Shown here in pieces: positions 15,905 through 25,272 of a DNA stretch of 59,050 bases. The position numbers and the translations under genes are program-made. Each line of letters opens with the position of its first letter. Positions within the stretch are counted from its first letter, which is position 1. The notes below the pieces were generated by a model that made no database searches, had not been told where the DNA came from, and was given only the letters and a program-made list of their open reading frames with translations. Origin of the DNA: CBDUXP01 sp965371225 [NCBI: uncultured bacterium] (GTDB lineage: Bacteria; Abyssobacteria; SURF-5; CBDUXP01); the NCBI GenBank assembly GCA_965371225.1, contig CBDUXP010000022.1, positions 1 to 59,050 on the forward strand, in the 5' to 3' direction.

Positions 15905-17851
15905 ATGTCCAGCGAACCCAGCGACGAAACCCCAGTGGAGTCCGCGGCGGACCCGAGCCCGATGGCCCGGCCCGGCCGACTGGAACTGGTCGGCGCCGCG
16001 CTCTTCCTGCCGACGGTCATGTTCGTGAACAAGGTGAACAACATCATCTTGCCGAACCTGTACGACTGGCCCTACGATCCGCGCACGCTCGTCCCGTTTC
16101 TCGCCGGTTTCGTGGGGACCGCCGGCCTGTGCCTCTGGGTATTCCTGGCCACGGAACGGCGCCGGTGGTGCGTCGGCGCGGCACGCGCGGCCATCGGACT
16201 GGGCACAGCCATCCTGCTCTGGGGCGCGGTGCATTCCCTGGCCGAACGGCGGCCGCTCCGGTTTCCCGTGCTGGTAGGCCTGGACGAAGCCGTATTGGTG
16301 CTGGCGGCGATCCTCGGCACCCGCCTGCCCTGGCGGTGGCTCACGCGTGGGTTCGCGTTCGTGGGCACCGCGCTGTTACTCACCGGCGTCTACAACCACG
16401 GTACCGGGGTCCGGCAGCACCAGCGCATGCTGGCGGCCCGGGCACCGGTGGTGCCGACCCCGAGCGGGACCGCACCTGCGGGGGCCGGCGCAGCGGGATC
16501 CGCCCACGCGACGGGCAACATCTACCACATCATGTTGGACGGGTTTCAAAAGGAGGTGTTTGCCATCCTGCGGGATCGGGATCCCAGCCTCCAACCGGCC
16601 GGCTTCACGTACTACCCGCACTTCATGTCCAATTACGCGCTCACCCGGCATTCCATGGCGGCGGTGCTGACGGGCCGGTACTTCCAAGCGGGCGCGGATC
16701 GCCGCGCGTGGCTGGGGGAGGCGCGCATCGGAGGGCTGTACCGGGACCTGGCCGCCCACGGCGTCCGGATCACGCAATACCTGTACTTCCAGGATCGCGA
16801 CTGCTCGCCACACGCGGCGGGGGGGTGTTATTCCCCGTGGGATGGAGAGCGGGATACGCCGGAACTTCGCGAGCAGCGGCGCCAACGGCAACACTGGCTG
16901 CGCACAGAACGGCGGCACGACGCGATCGATTTCTGGGTCACGAGTATCGTCCCGCGGTCCATCCACGCCTATCTCCGACGCGAGTATCTGGCGCAAACCA
17001 CGTGGGCCGGTCTTCCCCAGCTGGGAGACGCGGCGGCGTTTCCCATCATGGCGACCCTCGGCCTCCGCGAGAAGAGTCCACGCGGCGAGCCCGGCGGGCG
17101 GGCCTTCCCGTACTGGTCGGCCCAACAGTTCCAGCAGTTCTTGCGTGACGAGGCGGGGCGGCCGCCGACTGGGCAGTATGTGTATTTTCACGCCATCCTG
17201 CCCCACTTTCCGTACATGCTCGGGGCGGACTGCTCCAACCAGGGGTGGACGACGGGGTCGGCGCAAGACCGGTATCTCGCCCAAGCGGAGTGTGCGCTGC
17301 GACTCGTTGGCAAGCTGACGGAGCGGCTGGCGGAATTGGACCGCCTGGAGGACGCGCTGATCATCGTCCACGCGGATCACGGGGCGTTCTCCCCCGTGCT
17401 GCCGGGGTTGGTCGAGCAGTACAGCGCGTGGTTCGACCCCGGCGCCGCCGCGGCCCTCGCCGCGACTCCGGGGCTCATTGGCGACGACGGGCTGTCCACC
17501 GGGGGGACGGCCCCGGACCCTGCAACCTTCACGGGGCTGGCGGCGTTCCGCAGCGCCGCGCTTCTGCTCGTGAAGCCGCCCGGTGGGGGCCCACACAACT
17601 CCCCCGTGCCCGCGAATTCCCTGGATATCGCCCCCACCGTCTACGCGCATGTGAACCTTCCCCCGCCCGGCCTCGGGGGCTACCCCCTGACCGCGTTTCC
17701 CGCCGACCTCCAGCGCGCCGCGCCGTTTTACCTGTGGCCCGGCGGCGACACGACGGATCCGCGTCGGGATGTGGCGCGGACCAGCGGATTCCTGGCCTAT
17801 GAGCGTGAGAACGGCGTCTGGGTGTATCGCGGAACGCTACCCGCCCGGTAG
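15905..17851 (+). CDS. Membrane-anchored sulfatase/phosphatase-like protein
   Basis: A 648-residue protein with four or five membrane segments in the first 165 residues. A large extracytoplasmic alkaline-phosphatase-superfamily domain follows. Visible motifs are YHIMLDGF (207-214, first metal ligand Asp), YVYFHAILPHFPY and VHADHGAF (the DHG metal site). The layout resembles LtaS and phosphoethanolamine-transferase type enzymes that modify envelope polymers, but Thr/Ser nucleophile assignment is not secure, so the substrate is unknown. ATG 15905 follows a GGGGACGGGG stretch. It stands alone, divergent from the Sel1 gene. Confidence 0.82.
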   Translation: MSSEPSDETPVESAADPSPMARPGRLELVGAALFLPTVMFVNKVNNIILPNLYDWPYDPRTLVPFLAGFVGTAGLCLWVFLATERRRWCVGAARAAIGLGTAILLWGAVHSLAERRPLRFPVLVGLDEAVLVLAAILGTRLPWRWLTRGFAFVGTALLLTGVYNHGTGVRQHQRMLAARAPVVPTPSGTAPAGAGAAGSAHATGNIYHIMLDGFQKEVFAILRDRDPSLQPAGFTYYPHFMSNYALTRHSMAAVLTGRYFQAGADRRAWLGEARIGGLYRDLAAHGVRITQYLYFQDRDCSPHAAGGCYSPWDGERDTPELREQRRQRQHWLRTERRHDAIDFWVTSIVPRSIHAYLRREYLAQTTWAGLPQLGDAAAFPIMATLGLREKSPRGEPGGRAFPYWSAQQFQQFLRDEAGRPPTGQYVYFHAILPHFPYMLGADCSNQGWTTGSAQDRYLAQAECALRLVGKLTERLAELDRLEDALIIVHADHGAFSPVLPGLVEQYSAWFDPGAAAALAATPGLIGDDGLSTGGTAPDPATFTGLAAFRSAALLLVKPPGGGPHNSPVPANSLDIAPTVYAHVNLPPPGLGGYPLTAFPADLQRAAPFYLWPGGDTTDPRRDVARTSGFLAYERENGVWVYRGTLPAR

Positions 17852-18007
17852 GTTCGGCCGGCGCTTCCGGCGAAGGCCCGCCCCGCAGTCAGCCGAAGGC
17901 CCGGCAGACGCGGCAGCGGTTCCATGGATACAATAGGCTTCAGGGATGCGGCCACCGGACGCCGCTCACCGGGCCGGGGGGGCCGATTGACCCACGCCGC
18001 TGCAGCT

Positions 18008-19057
18008 ATGCCACGTACCGACAATATTCATGTTGAGCGCCTGGAATCGCTCGTGCCGCCCGTGGAATTGAAGGCGGCCGTGCCTGCGACGGAGGCACAC
18101 TACGAAACCGTGTCGCAGGCGCGCGCGGTGATTCGCGACATCCTCCGGGGGCGGGACGAGCGCACGCTGGTCATCGTGGGCCCCTGCTCCATCCACGACC
18201 CCGCAGCGGCCCACGAGTATGCCGGGCGCTTGGCGGAGCTGCGGAATCGTTTGGGGGACATCCTTTATATCGTGATGCGCGTGTATTTCGAGAAGCCGCG
18301 CACGACGGTCGGCTGGAAGGGGCTGATCAACGATCCGCACCTGAACGGCACCTGCGACATTCAGTTGGGGCTGCGCCTGGCGCGCGAAACACTCGTGGGC
18401 GTCGCGGACCTGGGCCTGCCGGCGGCCACGGAACTGATCGACCCCTTTACCCCGCAGTATCTGGCGGACCTGATCAGTTGGAGCGCTGTTGGCGCGCGCA
18501 CGACGGAGAGCCAGACGCACCGGGAGATGGCGAGCGGCCTGTCCATGCCGCTGGGCTTCAAGAACAACACGGACGGAAACCTGCAGATCGCCCTGGACGC
18601 GGTGCAGGCCGCCGCGCATCCGCACGCATTTTTAGGAATCGACCAGGCAGGCGCCAGCGCGATGGTGTACACCACGGGGAATCCGGACTGCCACATCGTC
18701 TTGCGCGGCGGCCGCCACGAGCCCAACTACTCGGCGGAGGCCATTCGGGCGTGCGAGCGCCTGATGGCAGAGGCTGGAGTGGCCACGCGCATCCTGGTGG
18801 ATTGCAGCCACGCGCAGACCGGGAAGGATTATTCGCGGCAACCGGAGGTGCTCGCCGATCTGGTCGGCCAGATTCGGACGGGCACGACCTCCATCGCCGG
18901 CGTCATGCTTGAGAGTCACCTCAACGCGGGCAACCAGACGCTCGGCGACGCGCCACTCCAGTACGGTGTCTCCATTACCGACGGCTGCATCGATTGGGCC
19001 ACGACGGAGCGCTGCCTCACCGCCGCCGCCGCGGCCCTCGCTCCCGCCCGGCGATAG
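18008..19057 (+). CDS. aroG: 3-deoxy-7-phosphoheptulonate synthase (DAHP synthase, class I)
   Basis: First step of the shikimate pathway: phosphoenolpyruvate plus erythrose 4-phosphate give DAHP. The protein has 349 residues, close to the AroF/G/H family length. Family motifs are present: VGPCSIHDP, EKPRTTVGWKGLINDP, LPAATELIDPF, GFKNNTDGNL and DCSHAQTGKDY with the metal-binding His. ATG 18008 gives an N-terminus (MPRTDNIHVERLESLVPP) like AroG. The longer frame from 17924 has unrelated sequence. It is encoded alone, with short gaps on both sides. The isoenzyme type (Phe-, Tyr- or Trp-sensitive) cannot be read from the sequence, so the symbol is approximate. Confidence 0.95.
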   Translation: MPRTDNIHVERLESLVPPVELKAAVPATEAHYETVSQARAVIRDILRGRDERTLVIVGPCSIHDPAAAHEYAGRLAELRNRLGDILYIVMRVYFEKPRTTVGWKGLINDPHLNGTCDIQLGLRLARETLVGVADLGLPAATELIDPFTPQYLADLISWSAVGARTTESQTHREMASGLSMPLGFKNNTDGNLQIALDAVQAAAHPHAFLGIDQAGASAMVYTTGNPDCHIVLRGGRHEPNYSAEAIRACERLMAEAGVATRILVDCSHAQTGKDYSRQPEVLADLVGQIRTGTTSIAGVMLESHLNAGNQTLGDAPLQYGVSITDGCIDWATTERCLTAAAAALAPARR

Positions 19058-19197
19058 CCTCCCGCAGGGGTCTCCCCACCCCGTCCCGGCGCACTCGACG
19101 ATCTCCTGGCCGGCGGCCGACCCGAACGAGAACACATCGTCCGAGCGGGTAGTGGAGCGCGGGCCCACCGGTCGTCGGCCGAGGCTACACTGAAGAG

Positions 19198-20367
19198 ATG
19201 CCCACGCGAGACGACGACTTCGTTCCCTACCAGGATCGCGCGATGCCATGGGAACGCGGCGCCGGCCGGCCGTCGACGGGCGGCGAACCGGGAACGTCTC
19301 CGCCCCGACCGGCACGCGGCCGCGGCGGTTGTGCTGGGTGCCTCACCGGTTGCGGCTGCCTGCTCGCGCTCCTCGCGCTCCTTGCTGCCGGCATTTATCT
19401 TGCCTGGGTCAATATGCCCAGCCTGGGCACGGGCACCTTGAACGTCCTGGTGAACAGCGCCATCGACGGGAAGATCACCGTGAACGGGGAACGCGTGCGC
19501 GTGCCGAGCGCGTGGCAGAAGCCCTGGCGCGCCACCGCGGCCGCTTACGGCCGGGCGTACGACACCGGCGCGGTCGCGCCGGACCACTTTCGGGGTACCC
19601 TCTGGGAGACGTTCCTCACCTGCCTGGGCGAGGGCGGCGAATTGCCGGATGAGCAGATCCGGTCGCTGTGTGAGCGCATGCGGGATGCGCTGTCCACCGA
19701 GCAGCAGGCCGAGCTGCCCCCCTTCCCCCCTCTGCCGGCGCTCGGCCGCGCGACCGAATCGGCGTCGCCGCCGGGCTCTCCCCCGCAGCCCACGCTGGAG
19801 GCCTCGGAGCGCGACCGGCAATACGAGGTGCGGCGGGCGTTAGTCGCGATTCTAAGCCGCCTGCACGGACCCGCGGAGGCCAAGCGGTTGGTCCCGGCGG
19901 ACGCGATCGTCTACGACTTCCAGTACAACACCGCCCCCTATCCGTCGCTCATGGATGACTGGGAAATCGCGGGGGCGGCCGGCAGCGGCATGGAACCCGG
20001 CATGCAATCCCGCGGGGGGTTCAGTGCCGCGCCCAGCATGTACCTGGCGGCGCCCGCCGGCGCGCAGGACGCGGAGGCGGCCATCCGCTTCACCACCCTG
20101 GCCGGCACGCTCCGCTTTTGGTACCGGTTCGAGGGTGCGGCGGGCCCAGGGAGCGCGCTCACGGTGTACGTCGACGATGCGGTCGGCTTCGTGGACTCCT
20201 GGCCGACCACCCCCGACCCTAGCCCGCTTGCGCGCAACGTGTGGGTGCGGGTGGATCTTGAGAACCTCGCCAAGGGCCGGCCCAAACGCATCGCCATCCA
20301 CACCACCGTCGTGTCCGCGCCGCAGGCGTGCTTCCTTTATATAGACGATTTCGTATTCGCTCCCTGA
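19198..20367 (+). CDS. Hypothetical single-pass membrane protein with C-terminal beta domain
   Basis: A 389-residue protein I do not recognise. Residues 1-40 are charged and Pro/Gly-rich. A short Cys-rich run (GCAGCLTGCGC) leads straight into one membrane segment (about 53-72). The rest is probably outside the cytoplasm. The C-terminal half (about residues 240-389) looks like a beta-sandwich carbohydrate-binding or lectin-like domain: IRFTTLAGTLRFWYRFEG, LTVYVDDAVGF and LYIDDFVF. Gene context (aro and quinone reductase genes) gives no clue. Confidence 0.75.
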   Translation: MPTRDDDFVPYQDRAMPWERGAGRPSTGGEPGTSPPRPARGRGGCAGCLTGCGCLLALLALLAAGIYLAWVNMPSLGTGTLNVLVNSAIDGKITVNGERVRVPSAWQKPWRATAAAYGRAYDTGAVAPDHFRGTLWETFLTCLGEGGELPDEQIRSLCERMRDALSTEQQAELPPFPPLPALGRATESASPPGSPPQPTLEASERDRQYEVRRALVAILSRLHGPAEAKRLVPADAIVYDFQYNTAPYPSLMDDWEIAGAAGSGMEPGMQSRGGFSAAPSMYLAAPAGAQDAEAAIRFTTLAGTLRFWYRFEGAAGPGSALTVYVDDAVGFVDSWPTTPDPSPLARNVWVRVDLENLAKGRPKRIAIHTTVVSAPQACFLYIDDFVFAP

Positions 20368-20425
20368 GGGGGGATCGCATAGACTGGGCGCGCCCGAGGG
20401 GCGAACCGAGCTAGAGGGGGATACC

Positions 20426-21409
20426 GTGACGGCGACGATGGAAGCGTATCGGGTTCATGAGTACGGGTGGTATAAGGACCAACTGCGGTGGGAGGAGTGC
20501 GAGCGGCCGGCAGCGGGCGGGCCGGCGGCGCTGGTCAAAGTGCTCGCGGCGGGGGTGAACTTTCCCGACCTGCTGGCCATCGCCGGCCAGTATCAGATGA
20601 AGGCCCCCATGCCGTTCATTCCCGGGCAAGAGGCCATGGGCGTCATCGAAGAGCCGTCGCAGGACGGCGCCTACCAGCCCGGCGACCGCGTCATGACCAT
20701 GAACATCTGCGGCGCCTACGCACCGTACCTCATGGCGCCGGACGCCGGCTGCTTCCCGGTGCCGGACGGGATGCCCGACGCGGATGCGGCGGCGTTCCTG
20801 ATGACGTACCACACCTCCTACTGCGCGCTCACCCACCGCGGCCGCCTCCAGGAAGGCGAAACGCTGCTCGTGCACGGCGGCGCGGGCGGCGTCGGCACCG
20901 CCGCCATCCAGCTCGGCAAGGTGCTGGGCGCCACGGTGATCGCTACGGCGGGCAGCGAGGAGAAGCTGCAGGTGTGCCGCGACTGCGGCGCGGATCACGC
21001 GATCAACTACCGGGAAGAGGACTTTGTCCCTAAGGTGAAAGAGCTGACCGGCGGCGGCGCGGACGTGATTTACGACCCGGTGGGCGGCGACGTGTTCGAC
21101 AAGAGCAGCAAGTGCATCGCCTGGGAAGGCCGCATCCTGGTCATCGGCTTCGCCAGCGGGCGCATTCCCGAGATCGCCGCCAACCGCATCCTGCTGAAGA
21201 ACTGCGCCATCACCGGCGTCTTCTGGGGCGCGTACCAGTTCCACAACCCCGAGCTGATCCGGGCTAACCACGTCATCCTGTGCGATCTGTACGCCCAGGG
21301 GAAGATCAAACCCGTCATATATAAGGAGTACCCGCTGAGGGACCTCCCCGCCGCCCTCGGCGCCATCGAAAGCCGCGCCAGCTACGGCAAGATCGTCATC
21401 CGCCCGTAG
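20426..21409 (+). CDS. Zinc-free NADPH:quinone oxidoreductase-type MDR protein
   Basis: A 327-residue member of the medium-chain dehydrogenase/reductase superfamily, quinone reductase branch. It has the GroES-like N-terminal half (GVNFPDLLAIAGQYQ, PFIPGQEAMGVI). A Rossmann motif follows: LVHGGAGGVGTAAIQLGKVLGATVIATAGS, split by the usual helix. No structural zinc Cys cluster is seen, which fits the zinc-free branch. Likely NADPH-dependent reduction of a quinone or enone. The start is GTG 20426 behind AGAGGGGG, with an ATG five codons in. It is probably monocistronic. Confidence 0.9.
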   Translation: MTATMEAYRVHEYGWYKDQLRWEECERPAAGGPAALVKVLAAGVNFPDLLAIAGQYQMKAPMPFIPGQEAMGVIEEPSQDGAYQPGDRVMTMNICGAYAPYLMAPDAGCFPVPDGMPDADAAAFLMTYHTSYCALTHRGRLQEGETLLVHGGAGGVGTAAIQLGKVLGATVIATAGSEEKLQVCRDCGADHAINYREEDFVPKVKELTGGGADVIYDPVGGDVFDKSSKCIAWEGRILVIGFASGRIPEIAANRILLKNCAITGVFWGAYQFHNPELIRANHVILCDLYAQGKIKPVIYKEYPLRDLPAALGAIESRASYGKIVIRP

Positions 21410-21619
21410 GGCAGAGCCGACCCCGCGGATTCTTCGTCGGGCACGGATGCCAATCCCTGCCGCCCACCGTGCGCGCTCCGGCGCGGGCCGGGCTGGGGGA
21501 AGCCGGTTGCGCAAAGCGCAGAGGCGGGTGCCGGGCCGGGCGGCTCCCAGACCCCGGGCGCAGCGCGTGGCCGGATGCTAGACTAGGGCGTTTGGCCGCC
21601 CCGGCGGCCGGAGAGAGGC

Positions 21620-22990
21620 ATGGGAGTGCCGCGGGCCGCACAGAAGGAACACGTCTACACCGTCTCGGAACTCACGCGCAACGTGAAGGGGATCCTGGAA
21701 TCCACCTTCCAAGGCGTGTGGGTCGAGGGCGAGCTGTCCGGCGCCAAGGTGGCCCCCTCGGGCCACTTCTACGGTACGCTGAAGGACGAGGGCGCCCAGC
21801 TCGACCTGGTCATGTGGAAGGGCCAGCTCCGGAAGCTCGGCTTCGCCCTAGAGCACGGCACCCAGTACCTGTGCCACGGCAACCTCACGGTCTACGAAGT
21901 CCGGGGCAACTACCAGCTCATCCTCCAGAAGGTGGAGCCGGCCGGCCTCGGCGCGCTCCAGCTCCAGTTCGACCAGCTCAAGAAGAAACTGGCGGAGGAG
22001 GGGCTGTTCGACGATGCCCGCAAGCACCCCCTCCCGGCGTTTCCCCAGCGCATCGGGATCGTCACCTCCACCGCCGGCGCCGCGCTGCGCGATATCCTCC
22101 ACGTCCTCACCCGCCGGTTCGCGGGCCTCGACATCCTCGTACACCACGCGCAGGTGCAGGGGGACGGCGCGGCCGACCAGATTGCCCGGGGGATCGAGAC
22201 GCTCGATCGCCTGGGCCGGTGCGACGTGCTGATCGTGGGCCGCGGCGGCGGTTCCCTCGAAGATCTGTGGGCCTTCAATACGGAGCCCGTGGCGCGCGCC
22301 ATCGCCGCCGCCAAGACGCCGATCATCTCCGCCGTCGGGCACGAGGTGGATTACACCATCGCGGATTTCGTCGCGGACCTGCGCGCGGCCACCCCCTCCG
22401 CCGCCGCGGAACTGGTCGTGGCCGAGCGGGACGCCATCGTGGCCGGCGTGCAGGAGTTCCGCCGCCGCTTGGACGTCGCCATCGCCGCCGACGCCGACCG
22501 CGTGCAGCAGCAGGTCGACGCGCTCGCCGGGCGCTACGGGCTGCGCCGGGCCGCGGATGTGCTCAGCCAGCGGTCGCAACAGATGGATCACGCCCTCGCG
22601 CGGTTGCGCGCGGCCTCGCCCCTCGGCCGGCTGCGCACCCAGGCCGACCGCCTGAAGGGCGCGTTTGCGGGACTCCGCGCCCACAGTCCGGCCCGCCGCT
22701 TGCCGGCGCTGGAGAAGGACGTGGCGACCGCGCGGCGGCGGATCACGCGCGCGTGGGAGGCCGCGCTGGTGCGGACGGACGAACGCTTCCGCCGCACGGT
22801 GGCGCAGTTGGATGCGTTGAGCCCGCTGCGCGTGCTGGCCCGCGGCTACAGTGTGGCCACGGCGGTGGCCACCGGCGCTGTGGTGACGGATGCGGCGGCG
22901 GTGCGGGCCGGCGACGCGCTGCACCTTCGCCTCCACCGGGGGCGGCTAGACTGCCGGGTGGAATCGGTGCAGGAGGGCGCGGATGGCTAA
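21620..22990 (+). CDS. xseA: Exodeoxyribonuclease VII large subunit
   Basis: Large subunit of exonuclease VII, which degrades single-stranded DNA from both ends. The 456-residue length is normal. It shows the N-terminal OB-fold (YTVSELTRNVKGILESTFQ, VWVEGELSG). The catalytic domain has PQRIGIVTSTAGAALRDIL, VGRGGGSLEDLWAFN and SAVGHEVDYTIADFVAD. A long coiled coil with repeated Gln/Arg-rich segments follows, then the closing VLARGYSV block. GGAGAGAGG precedes ATG 21620. It overlaps xseB by 8 bp and heads the xseA-xseB-dxs-mfd chain. Confidence 0.97.
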   Translation: MGVPRAAQKEHVYTVSELTRNVKGILESTFQGVWVEGELSGAKVAPSGHFYGTLKDEGAQLDLVMWKGQLRKLGFALEHGTQYLCHGNLTVYEVRGNYQLILQKVEPAGLGALQLQFDQLKKKLAEEGLFDDARKHPLPAFPQRIGIVTSTAGAALRDILHVLTRRFAGLDILVHHAQVQGDGAADQIARGIETLDRLGRCDVLIVGRGGGSLEDLWAFNTEPVARAIAAAKTPIISAVGHEVDYTIADFVADLRAATPSAAAELVVAERDAIVAGVQEFRRRLDVAIAADADRVQQQVDALAGRYGLRRAADVLSQRSQQMDHALARLRAASPLGRLRTQADRLKGAFAGLRAHSPARRLPALEKDVATARRRITRAWEAALVRTDERFRRTVAQLDALSPLRVLARGYSVATAVATGAVVTDAAAVRAGDALHLRLHRGRLDCRVESVQEGADG

Positions 22991-23282
22991 GGCGAAGGGC
23001 GACGCCATGAAGCTCGAAGAGGCGCTCAAGACCCTCGAGAAAATCGTGGCGGATCTGGAGACGAAGGAAGACCTGCCTCTGGACGAGGCGATCGCGCTCT
23101 ACGAGCAAGGCATGAAGCTGTCGGCGCTCTGCCAGCAGAAGCTGGCGGCGGCGCAGCAGAAGATCGTGGAAGTACAGGAGAACGCGAACGGCGGGCTGAC
23201 GGAGAAGCCCCTGGCGCCCCCGCCGCAGGAAGCGTCACTGTTCGACCAACCGGGAGACGCGGGCGAGGACGTCCCGTTCTAA
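22983..23282 (+). CDS. xseB: Exodeoxyribonuclease VII small subunit
   Basis: A 99-residue small subunit of exonuclease VII. The core shows the family signature: KLEEALKTLEKIVADLE, LPLDEAIALYEQGMKL and CQQKLAAAQQKI. These helices wrap around the XseA coiled coil. The Pro-rich tail (about residues 75-99) is longer than usual. The start lies inside the xseA end (8-bp overlap). The stop is followed directly by the AAGGAG ribosome binding site of dxs. Confidence 0.96.
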   Translation: MAKAKGDAMKLEEALKTLEKIVADLETKEDLPLDEAIALYEQGMKLSALCQQKLAAAQQKIVEVQENANGGLTEKPLAPPPQEASLFDQPGDAGEDVPF

Positions 23283-23288
23283 GGAGCT

Positions 23289-25265
23289 ATGGCCGACACA
23301 CCGCACACGCCCCTCCTCGATACGATCCACGATCCCGCCGACCTGCGCGGCCTCTCCGTCGAGGAGTTGAGCCAGGTGGCGGGCGAGCTGCGCGCGGAAC
23401 TCTTGCACGTGGTCTCGCAAATCGGCGGGCACCTGGCTTCGAGCCTCGGGGTCGCCGAACTGACCGTGGCGCTCCACGCCAGGTTCGACACGCCGAACGA
23501 CCTGATCGTGTGGGACGTGGGGCACCAGACCTACGGCCACAAGATCCTCACCGGGCGGCGGGCGGAGATGATGACCCTGCGGAAGACGGGCGGCATCAGC
23601 GGATTCGCGCGGCGCAGCGAAAGCGCGTATGACACGTTCGGCGCCGGCCACGCGAGCACCTCCATCAGCGCCGCGCTGGGGATGGCCGTGGCCCGGGACC
23701 TGCGCGGCGGTGAGGAGCGCGTGATTGCCGTGATCGGCGACGGTGGGCTCACGGGCGGGATGGCCTTCGAGGCGCTGAACAACGCGGGCAATATGGACAC
23801 GAACCTCATCGTCGTGCTGAACGACAACGAGATGTCCATCTCCCGCAACGTGGGAGCGCTCTCGCTCTACCTGAGCCGGCTCATTACGAACCCGCGGTAT
23901 AACGTGCTCAAGCGCGACATCGAAGCGTTGATGAAGGCGATCCCGGGCGTCGGCGAATCCATTTTCCAGACGGCCCGCCGGGTGCAGAATTCGGCGGGCG
24001 CGCTCCTGAAGCCTGGGCACCTGTTCGAGGAACTGGGCTTTAAGTACGTCGGCCCCATCGACGGCCACAGCATGCCGATCCTCATGGAAACCCTGGCGAG
24101 CGTGGCCACGCTCGACGGCCCCGTGCTGCTGCACATCCTGACGAAGAAAGGCAAAGGGTACGAACCCGCGGAGGCCGACCCGGTGCGCTATCACGGGGTC
24201 ACCCCGTTCAAGCTGGAGCCCGAGAAGCTGGAACCCGCCGACGCAAAGGCCGAGGCCCAGGCCGCAACGCAGCCGGTGCCGCCGAAATACACCGACGTGT
24301 TCGGCGATACCCTGGTGGCCGCGGGGGGCGCGGACGACCGGATCGTGACGATTACGGCGGCCATGCCGGGCGGCACGGGGGTGATGAAATTCGCCAAGGC
24401 GTTTCCCGAGCGATGCTTCGACGTGGGCATCGCGGAGCAACATGCGGTCACCTTCGCGGCCGGGCTCGCGACCCAGGGCATGATTCCCGTGTGCGCCATC
24501 TACTCCACGTTCCTCCAACGCGCCTACGACCAGTTGATCCACGACGTGTGTCTGCAGAATCTGCCCGTCCGGTTCGTCATGGACCGCAGCGGCCTCGTGG
24601 GGGCCGACGGACCGACGCACCACGGGGTCTTCGACGTGGCCTATCTCCGCGCGGTGCCGAATATCGTGGCGATGGCCCCCAAGGATGAAGAAGAGCTGCG
24701 GGCCATGACGCGGTGGATGCTGCGCTACGACGAGCATCCCACCGCAATCCGGTACCCGCGTGGAACCGGCATCGGCGTGCCGCTGACCGATGCGCTCCCC
24801 GACTTCGAGGTGGGGAAAGCGGAAGTGCTCCAGGAAGGGGACGGCATCGTCATCTTTGCGCTCGGCAGCATGGTCCATCCCGCGCTCGCCGCCGCCGCGG
24901 CATTGGCCAAGGAAGACATCAGCGCTGCCGTAATCAACCTGCGGTTCTACAAACCGCTGGACGCGACTTGCATTCGCGAATGGGCCGAGCGCTGTCGCAA
25001 CGTGGTGACCGTGGAAGAGGCACAACTGAACGGCGGCGTCGGGGAAGGGATCGTGCGGATTTTGGCCGAAGCGGGCACGCTCGCCGGCTTGCGCGTCAAG
25101 CATCTCGGCGTGCCGGACAACTTCCAGGTGCACGCCGCGCCCGCGGATTTGCTCGGGCCTCTGGGCCTCACGGCGGAAGGGATTGCCGCCGCGGCGCGGA
25201 CGGTCATCACCGCCGACACCTTCACGGGTCCGTCCGGACAGCCGCTGCACGCGACCCTCTCGTAG
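23289..25265 (+). CDS. dxs: 1-deoxy-D-xylulose-5-phosphate synthase
   Basis: First enzyme of the MEP isoprenoid pathway: pyruvate and glyceraldehyde 3-phosphate are joined with thiamine diphosphate. The protein has 658 residues, slightly longer than typical because of an Ala/Glu-rich insert near residue 300. Motifs include GDGGLTGGMAFEALNNAG (thiamine diphosphate and Mg), HVVSQIGGHLASSLG, VGIAEQHAVTFAAGLA and MDRSGLVGADGPTHHG. AAGGAG ends 2 bp before ATG 23289. The gene lies between xseB and mfd, with an 8-bp gap to mfd. Pairing with xseAB is common across bacteria. Confidence 0.98.
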   Translation: MADTPHTPLLDTIHDPADLRGLSVEELSQVAGELRAELLHVVSQIGGHLASSLGVAELTVALHARFDTPNDLIVWDVGHQTYGHKILTGRRAEMMTLRKTGGISGFARRSESAYDTFGAGHASTSISAALGMAVARDLRGGEERVIAVIGDGGLTGGMAFEALNNAGNMDTNLIVVLNDNEMSISRNVGALSLYLSRLITNPRYNVLKRDIEALMKAIPGVGESIFQTARRVQNSAGALLKPGHLFEELGFKYVGPIDGHSMPILMETLASVATLDGPVLLHILTKKGKGYEPAEADPVRYHGVTPFKLEPEKLEPADAKAEAQAATQPVPPKYTDVFGDTLVAAGGADDRIVTITAAMPGGTGVMKFAKAFPERCFDVGIAEQHAVTFAAGLATQGMIPVCAIYSTFLQRAYDQLIHDVCLQNLPVRFVMDRSGLVGADGPTHHGVFDVAYLRAVPNIVAMAPKDEEELRAMTRWMLRYDEHPTAIRYPRGTGIGVPLTDALPDFEVGKAEVLQEGDGIVIFALGSMVHPALAAAAALAKEDISAAVINLRFYKPLDATCIREWAERCRNVVTVEEAQLNGGVGEGIVRILAEAGTLAGLRVKHLGVPDNFQVHAAPADLLGPLGLTAEGIAAAARTVITADTFTGPSGQPLHATLS

Positions 25266-25272
25266 CGGTCCT

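Noticed and set aside
23283-23288. Riboswitch upstream of dxs
   Set aside because: Only 6 bp separate xseB from dxs, so there is no room for a leader structure.
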